A DNA stretch of 64,000 bases, from assembly GCA_949130485.1 (NCBI GenBank), contig OX422193.1, positions 6,368,871-6,432,870 of the forward strand, in the 5' to 3' direction. The notes below the pieces were generated by a model. The model saw nothing but the letters and a program-made list of their open reading frames with translations. It was not told where the DNA came from and searched no databases. The position numbers and the translations under genes were made by a program. The DNA is from Agelas oroides (taxonomy: Eukaryota > Porifera > Demospongiae > Agelasida > Agelasidae). Shown piece by piece: positions 20,461 to 32,352 of the stretch (its first letter is position 1; each line of letters begins with the position of its first letter).

Positions 20461-23195
20461 CTCAGTATTGAATATCAGAAAAGGGATGCATTTCTGGCAG
20501 CTGTGTAGCTAGGCCGGGAAACAGATTGATTTTCAGAGCAGCCTCCGGCAGCAAAAAAGCTTGAATTATATTTTCTATTTCTATCCATGAGCCTTGACTG
20601 GTCAACACTCTTGTGTTTGGTGCACAATTAGTAAACCTGCTGTGCAATGCTGTGGTGTGCATTTGTACACTACGTTGCTGTACACTGCAATCTAACTATG
20701 CACCAAGGGTCAAACAATGTTGAAATTGTGGACGCTGTGTGTTGAAATCAGGCTTAAAAATGAGGCTATTTTATGTCTGTTCAATGTGTTCATGTTCCTA
20801 TGCTAGAGGCAAAAATTTATTCTCAGACTGATATATTTTCGGAACTCAAGACTTCAAAGGTCTAAGCACGGTAGCAACTGTGCCAGATCATCAGAACAAC
20901 AAGACATGCTGGGGCTGGGATAGTTTTCGACACCTGAAGCTATTGTAGTACGTGGGGATAGAAAATCACGTCCGAAAATACATTGTAAAACAACGCGTAA
21001 CTTCTTTGCCGCCTCCGCTGAAAATAATAAAATACTTACCCTTCCACTGGCCTTGCCTATGAACCCATACCATGCTGCAGCAGTTGCCAAATTTGGCTAG
21101 CGATGTGATATAATACATGATTATCAGACTTGTCTGCTAGTAGAATCCTTTTTCCGAGGATAGGTGCTTGAACAGATGTAGTATTTCTTTTGCTAAATCC
21201 CGGGTTGAAGATTGTTTGGAGTTGAATTTCAAGTATATACTATCAAACATTAGCCCATCTACCCTACAGTTCTTATGTCTGCTGGACCTCTGCACGCGCA
21301 ACAAGAGTGCAACATTTCTTAAGTGTCCGATCAATTAGTTCCTCTATCTGTAAAATTTGACAAAGTCCTTTACATTTGTGTAATCCATGCATGTGACCAA
21401 TTTCTAGTGGCAGATTTAGCAGAAATTATGAAATTGCATGTGCATGCTTTAGAGCTTCAAATTGAACCCTCACTATGCATGCACATACTAAAATTATGCA
21501 TACCTTCTGCAATGTCTTAATATACTTACCTAGTTCAACTGCACCGTCAGTGCTGTGTTCTTACGTTACATATCAAGCAAAATTCTCATTTCTGTACTGT
21601 CGCACTTGCATATGAAACCAGTCTCATACTGCAAGCTCAGGGTGAGGAGAGCCTGGGTAGGAGACTATGATACACTTCCCCAATTTATTTCCATTGCAAA
21701 ATATAAACAAACAAGCTGTGCATATGAATATAATTATGTGGTAAACTTCTTTACAGGCTAAATGGGAAAATAACCACATAATTACGTTCATGTCACAGCT
21801 TTTTGGTTTGTATTTTGCAAGGTCAACGCAAACAGCAGTGAATACAGATATCCTTCTCAGAGACTACATATAAGTTCTCCCCTAGCACCCCTTTCAGAGC
21901 ACCAGAGAACTCAGGACACACTGCGCAAAGATGAACCTTCCCCTAGCATCCCTCTCTTTGAGCACTGGAAAAGACAGCATAATCAAAGAGAGGCTGGGTA
22001 TATACATTTACACCTTTACTTCAAGTGTTAGGCATCCCATCTGTAATCCTGTGCTATCATCTCCAAGCTGGATAAAGCTTGCATTTGACTGATATTCACT
22101 TTTTCGATAAATGCATGATTGTATTTTTCAGTAACCACTTTGCCTTACCTGCCCAGAGCTTGTAGTGTGTGGCTACATTGAGAGATAAACTATCCCCTCA
22201 AACTATCTTCCTGGCACTTATGAGGCAGTGTTCAACTTGCTCCTTTGGATTCTTTGTATGTTCTATCATCGAACATGGCAGCTATATAGCATGCACAGCC
22301 TTGACGAGACTTAGTGTGAACAAGTAGATCAACCTCAGAGCCCTGATCCGACATGCAAAATGTCTGCACGTGCACATGCTGCCATGTAGAGTCAACTCTT
22401 ATTTTGTCCACTCTATCATGTTCATAAACAATAGTATACTCGGACAAACACACACCACAGCATTGCACAGCAGGTTTGCTAATTATGCACCAAACACAAG
22501 AGTGTTGACCAGTCAAGGCTCATGGATAGAAATAGAAAATATAATTCAAGCTTTTTTGCTGCCGGAGGCTGCTCTGAAAATCAGTCTGTTTCCCAGCCTA
22601 GCTACACAGCTGCCAGAAATGCACCCCTTTTCTGATATTCAATGGATATTGGTCACATCAGCAAACAGTGGAACCTCATAATGCGGACACCATTGGCGCC
22701 ATCTAATATGTCCTGGCCTGAGTAAAGAGGTGTCGGCTGCTGGTATATTTCCGGTAGGCGTGGTGACGCAGAGGGAAACGTTGCGCTCTTGTTGCGCGCG
22801 CGGAGGTCCAGCAGACATAAGAATTGCAGGATAGGTGGGCTAATGTTTGATAATCAACATACTTGAAATGCAACTGCAAACAGTCTTCTACCCGGGATTT
22901 AGCAAACGAAATATTACATCTCTTCAAGCGCCTATCCTCGGAAAAAAATTCTATTAGCGGACAATGGAAGGGCAAGAACTTTGCTATTTCCTTTTCGGAG
23001 GAGCGGCAAAAAAGTTACGCAATGTATTTTCGGACGCGATTTTCTATCCCCGCTTAGTAGAAAAGTTTCGGGTATGGAAAACTATCCCAGCGCCAGTATG
23101 TCTTGTTGCTCTGATGAGTTGCTACCGTGCTTAGATCTTTAAAGTCTGTGGTCCGAAATATATCAGTCCGAGAATAAATTTTTGCCTCTACTCCT
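20461..23195. mobile_element. Interleaved inverted repeats (composite TE remains)
   Basis: Block a (20461-20680) is the reverse complement of a' (22440-22655); block b (about 20797-21330) is the reverse complement of b' (about 22715-23190). The order is a-b-a'-b', not the a-b-b'-a' of a simple palindrome. From 22670 the sequence CAGTGGAACCTCATAATGCG, GACACC, and near 23400-23515 GAGGTGTCCG motifs look like the ends of a DNA element seen in many invertebrates. No intact transposase. Confidence 0.75.
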
Positions 23196-24130
23196 GCCGT
23201 TGAGCGCTACGAAAGTGCGTTCCAGAGCTCTCCCTTGCTGTACGCTGGCGAGAAAGGCTAACCAGAGGCTAGTGCTATTACAATGTCCAGTTGTTGAATC
23301 AATCAGCGGTACCGGACAATCTTCATGTGAGCGTCCGCATTGTCGAGTGAATTTTGTACAGTCCAGGTACTAGTGGGACCGAAAAATCTGTCTGCTTTAC
23401 AGAATAGCGAGGTGTCCGTATTTGGGAGTATTCTTGTATTAATAGCGCTTCGATCGGGACCGCGTCAAGTGACCGCGTAAGCGAGGTGGCCGCTATTGGG
23501 AGGTGTCCGGACTGGATGCTTGCTAGTCCCGCGTGGCAAGACCCTACCCGGAAGGAAACACAGTAGCGCCCTCAATATACGTAGCAATGATTTTATACGT
23601 AGGCATATTGAACGCGCGACGTCGCGTAAGCGTGAAAATCCTCTCTGGCGCCGCTGAGAGGTAAGGGCAGCGGCGTAGGAACCGTAGCGGCCGTTGCGGC
23701 TTTGGCCGTTTCTCTAACACTTTTTAGCCCAAAATTAATATTCAAAACCTGCTATAAGTTACTTATAGCTTCAGCAGCCTCTTTTAATGTAGCAGTCTGC
23801 GTTCACTTCCGGTTAAAGCACACTGTCAAAGTCGTGCCGGTGGAACGGCCTTAGCATGAGGCTAATGAACATTGACCATGCACGAAAAGCTGGACGGTCT
23901 CCAGGGACGCCAATATTTATGACCTTACTGATTTCCTTGTAATTGATTGGGACAGTTAGGAAGGTCTGAGAACGAGGCTAGGATATTAGATCTATATAGC
24001 CTTGAAAAAAGGCTTTATTTTGTACTCTAAAGGTGCGCACTTGTGAAAAATTCGCCGCGGCGGGCGAAATCATCCCCTAAAAAATTTTCGGCAGCGCTTC
24101 GCCCGGCCTCTTCACTCCCACTTTGCTTCC

Positions 24131-24196
24131 TACGCCTATGAAGGGTGGTGTACAGCTGGTGAAGGGAGGCTTACTGGTGTACCAAAAAGTTTCATT
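24131..24196 (+). repeat. Short conserved block, copy 1
   Basis: GGTGGTGTACAGCTGGTGAA and the following GGTGTACCAAAAAGTTTCAT match, with a 2-nt length difference in the A-run, a block at 54334-54400 on the other strand. The second copy sits in a longer open frame. Origin unknown. Confidence 0.55.
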
Positions 24197-24223
24197 CCTG
24201 CACGGATGATGACGTTATTTTAT

Positions 24224-26743
24224 GGTTCCTGTTAGGTACAGGACGAATGCCGCATCCGGTGGGTGGAGTTATGGGCGTGACCTTGTCTCACCGCGGGGAT
24301 GGGCATCATCTCATTAAATATTCATAAGACAACTTCGCGGTGCGGCTGGTATTTTGCATGGCTGTTGTACTTTGACCTCGACTGCTGACTTTTGCTTGCT
24401 TGGCAAGGCACCCAGCCAGCTGTTCTACAGCTCTTCCTAAGCAAGGTATTCAGTAGAGATTTACAGGTGTGCCAATGCATCAGAACTCAAAAGTTGATGT
24501 AAAACTTAGCAGTAGTCCATATGGGTTGCATAAATTATAGCCTACTCTGGTACATGTACACATAGCTACTGAAGTTCTTTAGACTCTCCATCCTGGGGCG
24601 ACAGGCCTGTGTTTCATTGTGAACAGTTTGGTTGGTGACTGACAGATGAAAATGTGTTGGCCAGCATTTAATATTGGCACATGTTGGATCTTTGTCTTTA
24701 TCACAGTGAAGGAATTATGCCTATGGAGTGAACTGAAATGGCAGTAAATAGTGAAATCCTGATAAAAACGTTGACTTTTGTCAGTATAGGAATGATGTCT
24801 GTCCAGTGATGGCTACCTTCTTGGTGATGGCCCGGCTTACTAGTTTTTATATCTCCAACTCTACATGTACCGGTATTATAATTCAAATTGCTTATGTGCA
24901 TGTTTGGTCTGCAGAAAAGCAAAACCTGACCTGCCTGACTGCTTGCTATGGCCATGCAATGTTTGCATCTTAACCATGTGACTGTGACTTTCTTAGAGGT
25001 ATTGCAGAGAAATGGGTATGATTTTAATAGACGTGTCACTGAAAGCAGAATTGTCAATTTCAGCATTGTGACTAAAAGTAGTGATGTCAGTCTCCAGATG
25101 TACGCTTCTCCACAATGTCTGACCTCTGGTGGTTTGATTCAATGCTATTGTCATTAGGATGCTTTCCAACTGGAATATATCGGATGACCAACAAAATCAA
25201 AGAGTGTATAATCAAATAGGGAACTGTATGCATCAGTGCTCCATTCCTGTCTTGCTGGACATGCCTTCTTGACTATAGGAATTTGAATCAATCCACCAGA
25301 AATTTTCATTGGGAGGCCTGGATAGCTTGACATAAGACTATTTGCTGCTGTCTTGATCAGGAATACATGCACGTTTTTCTGACAAGTTGGAAGTACTAAG
25401 TAATCCTATTTATGATGGCAAAATTTCACAAGGAAATATCATTTCTGCATAAAAATGATTTACTCAAAGGTTTCTGAATGGAACTTTGATCCAACTTCCC
25501 TGGAAATGCTATTAATAATGGCCATGAGTAGCGAGAGTGCATCTGTAAATCTGAGGGTGGCCTGAGGGTGGCCTGAGAACTAGGCTAGCGACTTAAAAGT
25601 TATATGTAGGCACTGGAACTGGTATGGCTGGTCAGACCATGGCCAGATTTTGTTTTTCCAGCCGACTTGTCCAACTTGGTGCGATTTATGCTCATCTTAT
25701 GCGTGTTCTTATTCCCGGACTAAAGTCGGGTAGATTAACAGTACATGGGAACCTTCAGGTTTGAAATACCTATCTTGCAGTGTAGCTACCTGTTTTAAGT
25801 TCCACAAGAGCATTTCCTTACTGTAGGTCTAAAAGTCAGTTTCCTCACGCATTTTACCCAACAGCCTCATACTCCTCAACTTTCTTCTAGTGGCCCTGTA
25901 TTGGTACATTTTCTATGCATACAAGTAACTATCCAGGCTGGACGGGGAGATATTTACCATAGTACAAGTTCTCAACCCTTCAGTGTATCATCATGTACAC
26001 TTTGACAGTGTAGTTTGTTTAGAACGTACATTCATCAGTCAGGACAGTAAGTTGTTTCCAGGCAGTGGCTGAGTGTTTTCATCAGCACAGTTGGTGGCTA
26101 GAACCCAATCTTTTTCATACTGGGTGCTGCAGTACATTTTGACCTCAACGGACTTGGCAAGGTGCCCAGCTAACCATTAGCATTTGTCTCACAAGGTTGG
26201 GTGCTTGTACTATGGTAAAAATGACCGAAATGTAGATGACAGGTATTTATCGAGTGAAATCTCAGTAACCTGGTTGTGGAGATGCAAACGTTACCAATAT
26301 CTTCAACCAACTTTTAGAATACACATGCCACTCCAACACAGGCCTGTCGCCCCAGGATGGAGAGTCTAAAGAACTTCACGTACATGTAACCAGAGTAGGC
26401 CATAATTTATGCAACCCACATGGACTCCTGCTGAGTTTTACATCAACTTATGAGTTCTGATGCATTGGCACACTTGTAAATCTCTACTGAATACCTTAGG
26501 AAGAGCTGTAGAACAGTTGGCTGGGTGCCTTGCCAAGCAAGCAAAAGTCAGCAACACCCATGCAAATACCAGCGCGAAGTTGTCTTATGAATATTTAATG
26601 AGATGATGTCAAAAAGCGGGTGTATCCCCTTTTCACGGCATGCGAGGAGGTCACGCCCATAGCTCCACCCACCGGATGCGGCATTCGGCCTGTACCTAAC
26701 AGCATAGATACGTCCGTTTACAGTATCTATGCTAACAGGAACC
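24224..26743. mobile_element. 2.5-kb element with long TIRs and 9-bp TSD
   Basis: Begins GGTTCCTGTTAGGTACAGG and ends in the inverse (..TAACAGGAACC). The terminal inverted repeats run about 390-410 nt (24224-24610 and 26335-26743). An exact 9-bp direct repeat TTATTTTAT flanks it (24215-24223, 26744-26752). Within the right arm is a 30-bp palindromic insertion (CATAGATAC...GTATCTATG, near 26703-26731) that duplicates TAACAG. Long TIRs with a 9-bp TSD suggest a Mutator-like element. No transposase ORF was seen inside. Confidence 0.88.
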
Positions 26744-26759
26744 TTATTTTATTGTGGAG

Positions 26760-28150
26760 GCGAGGGAGCGTGTAACTTCCTATTTCGGCCGTGCTGGGCT
26801 GGGCTTTAACAAGAATGCGTTGGTACTATGTTGCCGTTGACAAGAAAGCTGCAGAGGAGTTGTGTGGGGAACAGAACCGTGAGTTGTTTAGCGACATAAG
26901 GGGGAGAGGTGGGGCTAGTAATGCTTGCTTCCACTCGTGAATGAGCCCCTCCCGTAGACAAGCTGTGAATTTTTTGAAATGTGCATTCATTTTGGTGCAG
27001 TCAAAGTTGCCCATTCCAAGAGTAGCGACAAACATGAGTCTAGCTTGACTTTGAGAGTAGCTCTGAACAAAAGCTGACATAGATTGGTTTGAGATACATT
27101 GGTGGTTAGGACGCTACCTACAGTGAGCATGTAGATGCATCCATCGAGTGGCAAGTTTGGGTCATGAATATATTAATGAGCTACTAAAACCCTTTTTAAA
27201 ATTAGGCAAAGCAAGATTGCCCTAAAGCAAACCCTAACCCTGAAACTAGGAGTAACCCTGGTACTGACTGTAACCCATGTTTATGTTCCTTCGTTAACCT
27301 CCGCCGAAAGACTTCACCGCCACCTTAAGGAGGTTGGAAGCTTGCAATCAACAGTCACATCATTGACAGTGGCATACATACTAATACAGACCATAGTGAA
27401 GAAGAAACCAACTTACATCAGCACATATCAATTGTGCTACATGCTGAAATTAAAACTGGTAGCTTCTTTTGATGTGCAAAGTCATGATATAAATTTTGTT
27501 ACACAAGAAACTGAACATGACACAACTCATACAGCGGTATTCAATGAGTCTCATAAATGCTGGAAGATTGAGAGCTCATATCTCATAATTTCGATCGTTT
27601 GTTAGTACAGCATTGCAATGACAGCATCTGATTCACTGATAATAACTAGTGATGTCACTACAGTGCATGTAAATCTGGAAAGCTGTTTTGCCATAACAAA
27701 CCGTTCCTTCATGCACATTAAAACTATTGCACTCTTTATTAGTGATAGCATTATAAGTTGCGCATAGGATAATCAGTACTCTCTTTGGTTTCAGCATGTG
27801 ACATTCCTTAAAGAGTGAAGTTGAAGCATTCAGCACCATATAGGTGCAACATTACATACACAATTGTGAAAGCAGCATGGTGGTTGTTCAATGGTCAGAG
27901 CATATACTGGCCACGTAATACTTCTCAGAGTACCAAGCCGCTATATAGTCTGTCAGCAGATCAAGATGGCTGTTTGCATGGCTGCAATAGTGGCTCTGAG
28001 CTTTAATAGTATAATATGCATTCCTGCTCTAAAGTTCTTAGTATGCTTATCTCAACGCAAGCATAAGATTAATGTCCAAGGTAGACATCTAACCACAGTC
28101 ATTATTTAAAGTTTTGGCATCTTATGTTAAACTTACCATATGCCTTCCTA
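26760..28150. other. Gene-poor stretch
   Basis: A minus-strand open frame at 26826-27080 begins MSAFVQSYSQSQARLMFVAT and looks protein-like, but has no recognised family and no clear splice partner. 27215-27265 has degenerate CCCTAA-like repeats. Otherwise nothing was recognised. Confidence 0.35.
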
Positions 28151-28758
28151 CAGAACATCACTTGGGCTCTTCTATGTTCCTGCGATTCTCCACTGTACCT
28201 CTAGATGAGTTGCAACAGATGCTGAGACTACCCTCCCAACAACTGCTTATTTCCTTTATCAACTGCAGTATGTTACATACACAATATAACACTCATTGAG
28301 TCTGTGAATAACATTTATAATGCTTTTAGTTTCTGAGGTTGTTTGATGAAAATCTACCCAACCTTCAAGTAAAAAATGTTAACTGCAGCATAACCCAAAG
28401 GTCCGCAAATATATACATACCTCGACCTCTATACAAGTGTGTGACCTGAATTAGCCCTGTCTCTCATGTAGACGACTAGAAGATCTGAACCTGGACAGAT
28501 TAGAGTGCGAGATCTTCTTTAGCTCAAACACTGTGCCTGATATTGACACAACTGTCATTGAAACTGGTCTTGAGGAGTCTCAAATACCTGTTAACAGGAC
28601 ACCAGTTCTATCAGGTTTGAATGATAAACTGGTTATACACCTCCTATCTTGCATATTTGGAAACACAGCTGAGTTTAAACAACTCATGTGATCCATCGTA
28701 TGCGCTAAGTATTGTTAATCTTGTTTCATGCTGTTATTCTTAATTTAACTACATACAG

Positions 28759-28988
28759 AAGTTGGATTCTGTAACTTTGAAGTAACACTGGACTCAGACC
28801 GTGGAGAGTACAACTGGCCAGAAACAGTGGCTGGAACAGCTGTCTCTCTGCCCTGTGCATATGGTGGCTACAATGGTCTGGGATCAACTGCAGTGAGGTT
28901 CTGCAATGCATCTCTGCGACAGTGGGAAATGCCAGATCTGGAAATGTGCTTCAGTGAAATCACTGGTGATATTCAAAGAATTGGTGAG
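28759..28988 (+). pseudogene. Hormone-receptor-type domain exon of the GPCR relic
   Basis: 230 nt, acceptor ...CATACAG, donor GAG|GTAAGG. Cys and Trp positions (C...YNWPETVAG...PC...RFC...QWEMPD...C) fit the extracellular hormone-receptor domain that precedes GAIN domains in adhesion GPCRs. This exon is intact. Confidence 0.8.
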
Positions 28989-29390
28989 GTAAGGACTTCA
29001 TACTTTTAGATGTTCTCAATTATATATAAACATAAGAATTGGCAAGGCAAGGAAGGCTCTTATACTTTCTGATGTTCTCAACTATATAAACATAACGCGA
29101 CTTGCCTATAGATTGAAATTAACAATGAAAATGCAGAGGATGTTATCAATAACCTGACAATGAATGTTGAACTTGCTGATAAAGCTGACCAGATAGCCAT
29201 CAACTTTGCTGTGATTACTGAAGTGATTGTGGCACAAGCACAGACTGGGAAACCTACTTCCATTCCTCTTCAACAACAAATCAGTGTATGACAATACACA
29301 TGTAACACCCCTTAAAGTTGCTAGCATTAGCATCAGATAAGCAAGTTGTGTGTGTATGTATGCATGTGTGTGTGTGTGTGTCTGTGTGTA

Positions 29391-29597
29391 CCGTATAGCT
29401 AGAAAGTTTCGCGGGGTAAAGTTTTCGTGGAAACTCATTCGGCTAAGTTTTCGCGATTTTATTTTCGCGGATTCCGATCCAATTGCCATTATCAATGACT
29501 TAAATATAGTTTTCGCGGATGAAAATTTTCTCGGGCGGGGACAAATCCGCGAAAACCACGAAAATTTTATCCCGTGAAACTTTCTAGCTATACGGAT
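29391..29597. mobile_element. Palindromic MITE with TTTCGCGG motifs
   Basis: Ends CCGTATAGCTAGAAAGTTTC / GAAACTTTCTAGCTATACGG. Inside are repeated GTTTTCGCG / CGCGAAAAC motifs in inverse order. About 206 bp, in an intron of the GPCR relic next to a (TG)n tract (29350-29388). No ORF. Confidence 0.88.
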
Positions 29598-31699
29598 ATG
29601 TGCCTGTTTGTGATTATAAATCCTGATGCTATACATGTGGAGTTCTCTCTTCTCTTGTCTTTTGAGTGCAGATTGTTACTGACGTTGTGCATATGATCAA
29701 CGATTTTGCAGTGTGGCCAGTCAGTGTGACAAATGCAACCTCTTCCAGGTCTGTATTATAGTTCAACTTGGAGTCAGTGTACAAATTCACACAACCGCCA
29801 CAGTCAGTATGCATTGAATTATGGAGTCAATACACATCTTTGTTGTAGTCAGTACACATACGACATGAGAGTATTTTGTCTCCTATTCTCTTACAGAATG
29901 ATAGAAGCATTTGAAACCATTGTAGATGCAACTTTACAAGATGAGGACTTCGACAACTTACTGCTCGAGGAAAAAGATGTGGCACTTTTGGCAGAGAGGG
30001 TAACCCTTTGACACAAGAACTACAGAATTTAATGATAGGAAAGAACAGGCATAATATGAAAAAGTGAAACACAGGCTGTAATTTTCTAATGTACCTCAGG
30101 CCAGAGCAAACAATACTTTTGCACCATCCCATGATAATGACGCCACTGGATACATACGTTGGTCAGGAGGAGCTAGAACAGAATGGAAGAACAGCTGGAG
30201 TTAGTGCAAGTGACAGTGATCCAGGTATGTTGTACATATATTCAGCAAGCTATACACAACATCTAATAGCCTAATGTTTTGTCTACATTCACTCAGTGTT
30301 GGTTGGAGGTGGCACAACCACCACCCTTCCAGATGACCAGAATGCATCCATAGCTCTACCACAATCACTCTTTGAAGACCTAGAGCTAGTGAATACAATG
30401 ACGGTTGGAATTGGCTTTACATTCTATATATATATATATGAGACAGCAGCTCTGTTTCCTCTGCCTGAGGGGTCTCCTTCTAACCTCACCATTGGATCTC
30501 CTGTGATTGTAGCCTTTGTAGCCAGTCAGAATGTCTCTGATCTGCATGATCCTATTATTTTTCGCCTGTCACAACCAGTATGTATGCCAATCATGTTTTC
30601 ACCCTGCTTATTCTTTTGATGCATGTTGTCACCTGTACCTTATATACCAATTTTGGCTGCCTGGTGGTATGTGGGGGAATGCACATGCTATTATAATAAA
30701 GTACTATTCAGAAATTTGGGCAGGTAATATCATCAGCAAGGCCACAAAACAGCCCTCTGATTCTTCACTAGTCTGATGGTGGCTTTACTAACACAATGTC
30801 AGCTATGGTGCATTATTCATGAGCTATTGCATCCTGCAAAAGGACTGCTGACTGTCAAGAACAGCCTCCTGCCGTTCAGCTTACACTTGACATCATCTCT
30901 AAAATTGGAACTTCTCTCTCACTGTTTGCATGGTCTTGCAGTGACTATCATCACACTATTGGTGTTCAAGTAAGCTTGCTGTAGTTACATACCTATAACA
31001 GTGAGTATGTGCCGGATGATGTGTGCACCATATATTACTATTCTACAGAAAACTTCGCGAACAGGAAGCCTCTAAATTTCACATCCAGCTCTGCATATCA
31101 CTATTCTGTATGCTGATTGTCTTTGTGAGTGGTATTGACCAAACTTGTGCAGGTGTATGAAGGCTGCGTGACAGTGTCAGTTCTAGTCCACTACTTTACA
31201 CTGGTGATGTGGATGTGGATGGGATCAGAGGCTGTACACACATGTACAAGAAGCTGGTCATTGTGTTTGGTGCCCACCTCACAACCAAATACATCATTGG
31301 CGTCTCACTTGTCTGCTGGTGTGAGTTTCCAAATATTTGACATGCATTCCTCAACTCTTACCATATAGCATGCATGCAGCAAACACTCACTTCTGTGACT
31401 CTCTTCACTGCATGCAGTGGTACCAGTTGTTCCAGTGGTCATTCCATTGGTAATTGACTGTGACTTCATGGTCACATTTTCACAACCCACTCTCAACACA
31501 GCTATTGCCACCAATAACACCAGCAATAACACTGATGGGAACAAAGAGTGCACAATACGATAGTAAGAAGAGCCTATCACAAATCCACAGTGCTTTTTTG
31601 GTGAGCCTGGTGTATTCTTTGGTGCCTTCCTGGCGCTCCTGTTGGCTGCTCTTCAATGAGGTGATGCTTTTCACAGTCACAAGTGTACTCATCTAAAAA

Positions 31700-32302
31700 T
31701 AAACCCTCTGGGAAAAGTTTGCAAGACGTAAAGACTAAGCAAATTGACAGTGTGTCATGATGGCCATCCTTGGGTTACAACATGCATATGGAGTATTTGG
31801 AGGTTTCAACTCTTCCTTATGTAAATGTAATATAGAAACATCAAAACTTTTCAAAAATTTGACATGCAATTAATATGCATAATGATTGAGCATAACGATA
31901 CTTTGTGAAAGTTAATGGGCTATGTATTCTTGAGCATAAGGGCTATAATGGCAGAAAAAAGCATACTATTGTACACAGGCCTAGCAGTGAGGCTTCCACT
32001 GCATTAATTCCAGTTCCCCTTTGCCATATTTAACTCACTACAAAGTCACAGTTTGCTGTGAAGTTCTTGGGACTTTGGTTTTGAGAGTATCCAAATAATA
32101 CATGCATGTAAGAAATTTTTACTTGTACATGCAGATTTACATTCGAATAGTATACATTGTGTGCAAGCCAAATAGGGCATCAATTTTACATCCAGGTAGT
32201 AAGTGGAAAAATAAGCATTTAATCAAGCAACTTCAACATAATATTAGCATAAGAATCTTAACTGTCTATTAAAAAAACCTATAATGATATGGTAAAAAGC
32301 AG
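31700..32302. other. Gap between GPCR relic and DGK 3' end
   Basis: About 600 bp, AT-rich; presumably includes the DGK 3' UTR on the minus strand. On that strand AATAAA-like words (e.g. complement of TTTATT) can be found but no site is convincing. Nothing else seen. Confidence 0.4.
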
Positions 32303-32352
32303 TCAAATGGGCAGTTCTGCATCTTCAGAGTTCCTCTGCTCTCTCTCTTTCC
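32303..32352 (-). CDS. DGKZ-like: DGK last exon with PDZ-ligand-like tail
   Basis: 50 nt, acceptor ...ATATGCATAG|GG; A|GG gives Arg, then KEREQRNSEDAELPI and TGA (32305-32303). Length and position after YLK match the tail of zeta/iota kinases. Those end in a class I PDZ ligand (ETAV), whereas this one ends in L-P-I, which fits the class II pattern (hydrophobic-x-hydrophobic). Confidence 0.8.

Larger units (their letters stand above)
28154..31696 (+). pseudogene. Adhesion-GPCR-like pseudogene
   Basis: Exons: 28154-28267, 28480-28614, 28759-28988, 29112-29285, 29672-29748, 29897-29999, 30101-30234, 30297-30577, about 30855-30970, 31049-31318, 31417-31696. Exon 3 has a hormone-receptor-type motif (YNWPETVAGTAVSLPC, RFCN..L+QWEMPDLEMC). 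Exons 4-8 look like a GAIN region (NASIALPQSLFEDL). Then come TM1 (LTLDIISKIGTSLSLF / LAVTIITLLVFK), TM2 (KLREQEASKFHIQLCISLFC), TM3 (GCVTVSVLVHYFTLVMWMWM), TM4 (VPVVPVVIPLVID) and TM5 (FFGAFLALLLA). Frames break inside TM1, after TM2, after TM3 (CACAC in place of CAC) and in TM5, and exon 7 does not fit its neighbour's phase. TM6-TM7 are missing and no clear GPS motif is visible. The upstream start was not found. Confidence 0.8.

Noticed and set aside
24001-24120. CG-rich patch as a CpG island or promoter
   Set aside because: CG-rich words (CGCCGCGGCGGGCGAAATC) look like worn DNA-transposon ends, and no start exon follows.
29106-29636. 176-residue minus-strand ORF
   Set aside because: Runs through a GPCR exon in antisense, the TTTCGCGG palindrome and the CA repeat; a chance open frame.
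30531-30776. Possible GPS motif (QFWLPGGMW) of the GPCR
   Set aside because: The word resembles C-x-F-W...W, but the Cys residues and the cleavage triad are not visible and no acceptor precedes it; left out of the gene model.
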